Assembly (NCBI RefSeq): GCF_024679095.1
Contig: NC_066562.1
Location: forward strand, 5,162,601-5,226,600
Length of the DNA stretch: 64,000 nucleotides
Direction of reading: 5' to 3'
DNA from: Eriocheir sinensis
Lineage: Eukaryota > Arthropoda > Malacostraca > Decapoda > Varunidae
Every line of letters starts with the position of its first letter. Position 1 is the first letter of the stretch. This document shows positions 58,665 to 64,000 of the stretch, piece by piece. The notes under the pieces were generated by a model. It was not told the origin of the DNA, did not search any database, and saw only the letters and a list, made by a program, of their open reading frames with translations. Position numbers and translations under genes: made by a program.

Positions 58665-59752
58665 CAGACAGACAGACAGACAGATGAGAAGACAAACAGA
58701 GAAAGAGGGAGAGGGGAGGAGAAGTCAGCTATTTACATAAGATTAACGTTTTCATGAGTATATTTAGTAATAATAATAATAATAATAAGCAGAAAAGAAA
58801 AAGGAGAAGTAGAAGAAAAAAGAGAAGAAAAAGAAACACTAATATGCTGTGCTTCCTAGTACTTAACCCGGTAGCTGTGGGGACCATGTTTCTTAAAGGC
58901 CACTCCCTCTAAGCGAGAAAAATGAGAAAAAATCATCTCACGTAAACCATTTCATAATATATATCTATGCATTTGTGATCAGTTTATGCATCATCTATTT
59001 TTGGGGTTTATATCACGGCAAAAATTTGGCCCGTCACTGCTACATGGTAAAGGCACAAATTTGGCCCGTCGCTGATACACGGTAAAGACACAAATTTGGC
59101 CTGTTGCTTCTACACGGCAAAGACACAAATTTGGCCCGTCACTGCTACATGGTATAGGCACAAATTTGGCCCGTCGCTGATACACGGTAAAGACACAAAT
59201 TTGGCCTGTTGCTTCTACACGGCAAAGACACAAATTTGGCCCGTCACTGCTACATGGTATAGGCACAAATTTGGCCCATCGCTGATACACGGTTAAAGAG
59301 ACACAGAGAGAGAGATAGAGGGATGGAGGAGGCAACTTCTACACAAGACAAGCCTACTTAACACTTCAAAACATCATCAATGCTTCAAAACATCATCAAC
59401 GCACACCACTGACTCCCTCCCTCCTTCCTTCCTTGCAGTGGTGGTTCGGTGGTGGGACGGACCTGACCCCATATTACCTGGTGGAGGACGACGTGAAGCT
59501 CTTCCATGGGGTGCTGAAGTCCGCCTGTGACCGCCACCACCCCAAGCACTACCCCAATTTCAAGAAGTGGTGTGACGACTATTTCTTTGTTAAGTTTAGA
59601 GGTGTGTGGGGGAGGAGGAGGAGGGGGGTTAGGGGGGGGGAGGAGTGTGTGTGTGTGTGTGTTTGTTTATGTTATGCTGTATTTTTTATCTTTTTCATTA
59701 TGTGTTTTTATATTCTTCCTTTTCCTATTTCTCTCATTTTTCCCCTTCTCCC

Positions 59753-59783
<31 letters not shown>

Positions 59784-62700
59784 CTTGTTTATGTTATGTT
59801 TTATTTTTTATCTTTTCAATATGTTTCTTTTATCTTCTTCCTTTTCCTATTTCTCTCATTTCTTCCCTTCTCCCTTTTTTTCCTTAATTTTTCTTTCATT
59901 TTGGTACGTGTATTTTTTTCTTCATCCTTTCTTTCTCTCCCACATTCATTGCTTTCTTCCTTTCTCTACCTTTTTACCTGATGTTATTTTCCTTTCTTTC
60001 TTTATCTTTATTTTTTCATTATGTTTTTCATCAAGCCTCATTTTCCGTCTCAATCCTCGTACTGACCCCATGCTAACCTTGCCCAGGGGAGAGACGAGGC
60101 GTTGGTGGCATCTTCTTCGACGACTTGGAGGACGAGGACCCGGAGAAGGTGTTTAAGTTCGTCACGGATTGCGCTGAGTCTGTCGTCCCCTCGTACCTTC
60201 CGCTGGGTGAGTGTCCGAGGCTTCTATTCTCAAACATCTATTAGTAGTAGTATTAGTATTAGTATTATCAACTTCCATTACATTAGGAAACCATGCTCAG
60301 ACCTTTTGTTACAGTTAAGAAAAGTATTATTAAGAAAAGTCATAAGTCAAAAAGTTAAGAAAAGTAAGTTAAGAAGTAATCATATGTTCTTACCTGCCCT
60401 CAGTGGTAAACTTCCTTATTTCTCTCATACCTGCCTTCTACCTGCCTTCCTCTCCCTCTCTTTCTTTAAACTACCTCTTTCCTTCTCAGTGGCCTTCCTC
60501 TTCCTTCTTTCTCTCTCCCTTACCTGCCCTTCTTTCCTCCTCTTCTTTGCCTCCCTCTCCCTGTCTTTCTTTAAACTACCTCTTACCTTCTCAGCGACCC
60601 TCCTCTTCCTTCTTTCTCTCTCCCTTACCTGCCCTTCTTCCCTCCTCTTCTCTGCCTCCCTCTTCCTTTCTTTCTGTAAAACTACCTCTTTCCTTCTCAG
60701 CGACCCTCCTCTTCCTTCTTTCTCTCTCCCTTACCTGCCCTTCTTCCCTCCTCTTCTCTGCCTCCCTCTTCCTCTCTTTCTGTAAAACTACCTCTTACCT
60801 TCTCAGCGACCCTCCTCTTCCTTCTTTCTCTCTCCCTTACCTGCCCTTTCTTTCCTCCTCTTCTCTGCCTCCCTCTTCCTCTCTTTCTGTAAAACTATCT
60901 CTAACCTTCTCAGCGACCCTCCTCTTCCTTCTTTCTCTCTCCCTTACCTGCCCTTCTTCCCTCCTCTTCTCTGCCTCCCTCTTCCTCTCTTTCTGTAAAA
61001 CTATCTCTAACCTTCTCAGCGACCCTCCTCTTCCTTCTTTCTCTCTCCCTTACCTGCCCTTCTTCCCTCCTCTTCTCTGCCTCCCTCTTCCTCTCTTTCT
61101 GTAAAACTACCTCTTACCTTCCCAGCGACCCTCCTCTTCCTTCTTTCTCTCTCCCTTACCTGCCCTTCTTCCCTCCTCTTCTCTGCCTCCCTCTTCCTCT
61201 CTTTCTGTAAAACTACCTCTTACCTACCCAGTGACCCTCCTCTTCCTTCTTTCTCTCTCCCTTACCTGCCCTTCTTCCCTCCTCTTCTCTGCCTCCCTCT
61301 TCCTTTCTTTCTTTAAACTACCTCTTACCTTCTCAGCGACCCTCCTCTTCCTTCTTTCTCTCTCCCTTACCTGCCCTTCTTCCCTCCTCTTCTCTGCCTC
61401 CCTCTTCCTTTCTTTCTTTAAACTACCTCTTACCTTCTCAGCGACCCTCCTCTTCCTTCTTTCTCTCTCCCTTACCTGCCCTTCTTCCATCCTCTTCTCT
61501 GCCTCCCTCTTCCTCTCTTTCTGTAAAACTACCTCTTACCTTCTCAGCGACCCTCCTCTTCCTTCTTTCTCTCTCCCTTACCTGCCCTTCTTCCCTTCCT
61601 TGCAGACTCTCTCCCCTCCTCATCCCACCCTCCACTCCTTCTCCCTTCCATCTATCCCTCCTTCTCTACCTGTCTCATTATCTCCCTGTGAAAATAAGAA
61701 ATAGTAAAAAAGAAAAGAAGAAAAGGAAAAAAAAAAAATAAATCAATGCCCATTACATCCCTCCATCATTCTCCTTTTCTTTTCGTCACAGTCAAGAAGC
61801 ACAAGAACGACGCTGTGTCCGAGGAGCAGCGGCGGTGGCAGCTGCTCCGACGTGGCCGCTACGTGGAGTTCAACTTGGTGTATGACCGCGGCACCAAGTT
61901 CGGGTTTGCCACACCCAACGCACGCATCGAGAGCATCCTGATGTCCCTCCCGCTGCATGCCGTGAGTGTTCTAGTGCTTCTGTGCCTGTGGGGGGGGGTG
62001 AAGGGATGTGTGGGTGTGGGGAGTGTGAAGGGATATGTGGGGGTGGGGGTGTGAAGGGGTGCATGTGGGGGTGGGGTGGTTGTGGGAGGGGGAAGGGATG
62101 TGCATGGGGTGGGTGGGGGGGGGACCTAACCTAACCTATGCAAGAGTAACCTAACTTCACTTCTTCCTCTTCCTCTTTCGACCTCTGATGCCTTATATTG
62201 CTTCCTTGATCTCTTCTCCTAGGTCATAATTCCTTCCTTTAGTTCTTCTTCTCCTTCTTCTTCTTCTACTACTTCATCTTCTTCATTTAACGTTCTCATT
62301 TTTCCTCCTGGGGTTGGACAGGCTATGAGTCTCTTCCACTCCTGACAATCATGTACTCTTTCCTCCCTGGCATTCATCCCTCTCATGTCTTCCTCCACAC
62401 ACCATATCCAGGTCTTCTTCAGTCTTGTAGCTGGTTACCTCCTCCTGTCTCAATAACCTATACTAACTATTTTCCTCCTGGGGTTGGACAGGCTATGAGT
62501 CTCTTCCACTCCTGACAATCATGTACTCTTTCCTCCCTGGCATTCATCCTTCTCATGTCCTCCACTGCACATCATATCCAGGTCTTCTTCAGTCTTGTAG
62601 CTGGTTACCTCCTCCTGTCTCAATAACCTATACTAACTATTTTCCTTATGGGGTTGGACAGGCTATGAGTCTCTTCCACTCCTGACAATCATGTACTCTT

Positions 62701-62893
62701 TCCTCCCTGGCATTCATCCTTCTCATGTCCTCCACTGCACATCATATCCAGGTCTTCTTCAGTCTTCCAGCTGGTTACCTCCTCCTGTCTCAATAACCTA
62801 TACTAACACACCTTGAGCTAACTCCACACACACACATAAACACACACACCTTCTGTCTCAATAACCTATACTAACACACCTTGAGATAACTCC

Positions 62894-62926
<33 letters not shown>

Positions 62927-63307
62927 TCTGTCTCAATAACCTATACTAACACACCCTGAGATAACTCCACACACACACACACACACACACACACTTAAAC
63001 ACACACATCTTCTGTCTCGGTAACCTATACTAACACACCCCTGAGCTGACCCCTTCACACACACTTAAACACACACATAAACACCCACACCTTCTGTCTC
63101 AATAACCTATACTATCACACCCAAAGATAACTCCTTAACACACACATATAAACACACACACACACAAAAAAAAAAACTTGCACCAATCTCAAATCATAAT
63201 CGTAATGGTTCTCTCAACAGCGATGGGAGTATATGCACCAGCCAGCGCCAGGCAGCCCAGAGTACAAGATTACAGAGGTGCTTAAGAACCCTAAGGACTG
63301 GGTGTAG
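53868..63307 (+). CDS. CPOX: Coproporphyrinogen-III oxidase (oxygen-dependent), mitochondrial
   Basis: Eight exons with matching phases: 53868-53953, 54949-55150, 57699-57898, 58330-58477, 59439-59601, 60087-60206, 61792-61961 and 63221-63307. They give 391 residues (human 454, with a longer leader). CPOX decarboxylates two propionates of coproporphyrinogen III to vinyls using O2, in the mitochondrial intermembrane space (family knowledge). The N-terminus ([13 protein letters not shown], Arg-rich) fits a mitochondrial leader, followed by a hydrophobic stretch near 30-48. Hallmarks are [20 protein letters not shown], the CPOX signature [16 protein letters not shown] with His195 and Arg199, [13 protein letters not shown] with Asp220, [44 protein letters not shown] with Asp338-Arg339, SILMSLP and the C-terminal RWEYMHQP. 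A good acceptor (GTCTCTTCCAG) ends at 53834, so an upstream non-coding exon is likely. No AATAAA was found in the 3' flank. Confidence 0.97.
54120..54240 (+). mobile_element. LINE 3' tail (family L), CPOX intron 1
   Basis: AAATTGACCTCTCTTTAGGC, GGAACAGCGATTAGCGGGCT, a T-run and TTGCCCTTGAGCTG. The terminal part continues as pyrimidine sequence (54240-54375) that recurs in CPOX intron 5 at about 59830-59970. Confidence 0.75.
54405..54523 (+). mobile_element. LINE C-terminal fragment, CPOX intron 1
   Basis: Translates to [20 protein letters not shown], then RFDNF and a stop at 54521-54523. This is the jockey/CR1-type C-terminal signature. Distinct from the fragment at 34110. Confidence 0.7.
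54655..54910. repeat. TTCTTT pyrimidine tract ending in a family L tail end
   Basis: C/T-only sequence followed by GCCCTTGAGCTG and an A-rich end at 54880-54906, 40 bp before the exon 2 acceptor. Confidence 0.7.
55168..57575. repeat. 170-bp satellite with TTAGG pentamers, 14 copies, filling CPOX intron 2
   Basis: The anchor ACTGTTTGGGGTTTTGTTAG recurs about every 170 bp from 55239 to 57449. Each unit has two to four TTAGG/TTAAG pentamers, ACATGATAGCCAGCACCTTA and TTTGTTGTATAGAAAGTCTC. The array begins 18 bp after the exon 2 donor and stops about 120 bp before exon 3. Units 10-12 are almost identical; end units are more diverged. Confidence 0.95.
58200..58300. repeat. (GT)n and (AAT)n, CPOX intron 3
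   Basis: (GT)n at 58217-58250 and (AAT)n runs at 58265-58303, ending 27 bp before exon 4. Confidence 0.93.
58517..58790. repeat. (GA)n, (GACA)n and (AAT)n, CPOX intron 4
   Basis: (GA)n at 58517-58565 and 58630-58661, (GACA)n at 58663-58684, (AAT)n at 58769-58789. Confidence 0.93.
58867..59292 (+). mobile_element. TTAA-type MITE (family M), internally expanded, CPOX intron 4
   Basis: Begins CCCGGTAGCTGTGGGGACCA after TTAA (58863-58866) and ends CGCTGATACACGG before TTAA (59293-59296). The right half carries seven or so 36-38-bp units in a higher-order pattern (CACTGCTACATGG, CGCTGATACACGG, TTGCTTCTACACGG), giving 426 bp instead of about 200. Confidence 0.87.
59602..60086. repeat. GT and pyrimidine tracts, CPOX intron 5
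   Basis: (GT)n at 59645-59661 and 59756-59782. A TTCCTTTTCCTATTTCTCTC block occurs twice here and once in intron 1 (about 54243). Confidence 0.8.
60405..61605. repeat. 107-bp pyrimidine minisatellite, about 11 copies, CPOX intron 6
   Basis: TCTTACCTTCTCAGCGACCC recurs near 60588, 60695, 60802, 61333, 61439 and 61546, with variants in between. Each unit also has CTTACCTGCCCTTCTTCCCT. Every unit contains a pyrimidine tract followed by CAG, that is, an acceptor-like word in the sense of the gene. Confidence 0.93.
61975..62140. repeat. G-rich (GGGTGTGGG) tract at the start of CPOX intron 7
   Basis: GTGGGGG and TGTGGGTGTGGGG words over 150 bp immediately downstream of the exon 7 donor, followed by CCTAACCTAACC (62126-62137). 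Confidence 0.85.
62305..62815. repeat. About 172-bp tandem repeat, 3 copies, CPOX intron 7
   Basis: GGGGTTGGACAGGCTATGAG, CTGACAATCATGTACTCTTT and AGCTGGTTACCTCCTCCTGT recur at 62312, 62482 and 62652. Confidence 0.92.
62816..63165. repeat. About 75-bp repeat with (CA)n, CPOX intron 7
   Basis: CTTCTGTCTCAATAACCTAT, ACTAACACACCTTGAGATAA and CA-tracts recur five times. The unit shares its first words with the end of the preceding 172-bp repeat. Confidence 0.88.
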
Positions 63308-63534
63308 GGGAAGAGGCAAGACGAGAGGAGGAGGAGAAGAAGGAAGAGTGAAGAAGGAGTGAAGAAGAAGCAAGAATGACCAAGATAAGTGCAATAGAAG
63401 AAAATGAAATTGGGAAGTGTATGTGTGTTTGTGTGTGTGTGTGTGTGGAATCAATGTACTAGGAAAAGGTTAAGGAAAGAGAGAATGATTAGAGGAGAAG
63501 GTATATGTGGAGCCCAGACATGTCAGCATTCCCC

Positions 63535-64000
63535 GATGGTGCTACAGAAGTTGTGTTGTGTTGTGTTAGGGTGGTGATTCTTGAGACCATATTGAGGGTT
63601 TGTGTGTCTGTTAGGTGGGTTTGTTTTGATTCTGCTGTCTGTTAAGTGAGGGCTGTTTGTGTTGTCTGTTAGGGTAGCTCGGATCTGTGTTGTCTGTTAG
63701 GGTGGTGATTCTTGAGACCATATTGAGGGTTTGTGTGTCTGTTAGGTGGGTTTGTTTTGATTCTGCTGTTTGTTAAGTGAGGGCTGTTTGTGTTGTCTGT
63801 TAGGGTGGCTCTGATTTGTGTAATCTGTTAGGGTTCGTGATTCTTGAGACCATATTGAAGGTTGATGGCTCAGTTTGGTGGTGTTGTTTTGATTCTGTTG
63901 TCTGTTAAGTGAGGGTTTTGTCTGTTGTGTTAGGGTTTGATTCTTGAGACCATAATGAGTGTCTGTGTGTCTGTTCAGTGGGTTTATTTTTATGCTGGTG
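63535..64000. repeat. About 130-bp tandem repeat downstream of CPOX, runs off the window
   Basis: GATTCTTGAGACCATATTGA recurs at about 63575, 63706, 63839 and 63932, with GTGTGTCTGTTAGGTGGGTT and GTCTGTTAAGTGAGGGCTGT. Confidence 0.88.

Overview
The window looks like a gene-sparse, extremely microsatellite-rich arthropod genome, most likely a decapod crustacean such as a crab or shrimp. Three things suggest this. There are long (CA/GT)n, (GA/CT)n and trinucleotide tracts every few hundred bases. TTAGG-type (arthropod telomere) pentamers sit inside local repeats. Genes have introns of typical animal form. The species itself is inference.

Layout. Positions 1 to about 27.3 kb hold no exon I can defend. 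This stretch is a mosaic of minisatellites (72, 108, 38, 143, 121 and 103 bp units), purine/pyrimidine tracts, microsatellites, tRNA-derived SINE pieces, a triplicated piece of LINE reverse transcriptase, and copies of a dispersed repeat called family A here. A GC-rich block at 27.3-27.5 kb carries a good minus-strand splice donor and may be an orphan 5' exon. Positions 27.9-31.1 kb are again repeats, including LINE 3' tails and a cleanly inserted TTAA-type MITE (family M).

From 31.8 kb four protein-coding genes follow. TRIP4 (minus, 31814-33475) has a single uninterrupted coding exon. An XK-related-like membrane protein (minus, 37670-40969) has five exons. Ataxin-10 (minus, 44394-51455) has nine exons. 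Coproporphyrinogen-III oxidase (plus, 53868-63307) has eight exons. All exon joins were worked out by hand from GT-AG or GC-AG sites, and all phases agree. ATXN10 and CPOX are head to head, with a 2.4 kb spacer containing a foldback element flanked by an 8-bp target duplication.

The genes do not form a pathway. TRIP4 is a transcription/ribosome-quality-control cofactor. The XK-like protein is a multi-pass membrane protein. Ataxin-10 is an armadillo-like cytoplasmic protein. CPOX is the mitochondrial haem-synthesis enzyme.

The most interesting structures are: (1) a repeat family whose terminus is exactly the 5' splice site of an intron in two neighbouring genes; (2) a 200-bp, hairpin-rich, oligo(A)-tailed insertion with a cUUCGg tetraloop and short target duplication; (3) the foldback element between ATXN10 and CPOX; (4) the TTAA MITE and its internal expansion; (5) a 14-copy 170-bp array with TTAGG pentamers filling CPOX intron 2. 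Family names A, L and M are local labels. Nothing was compared with a database.
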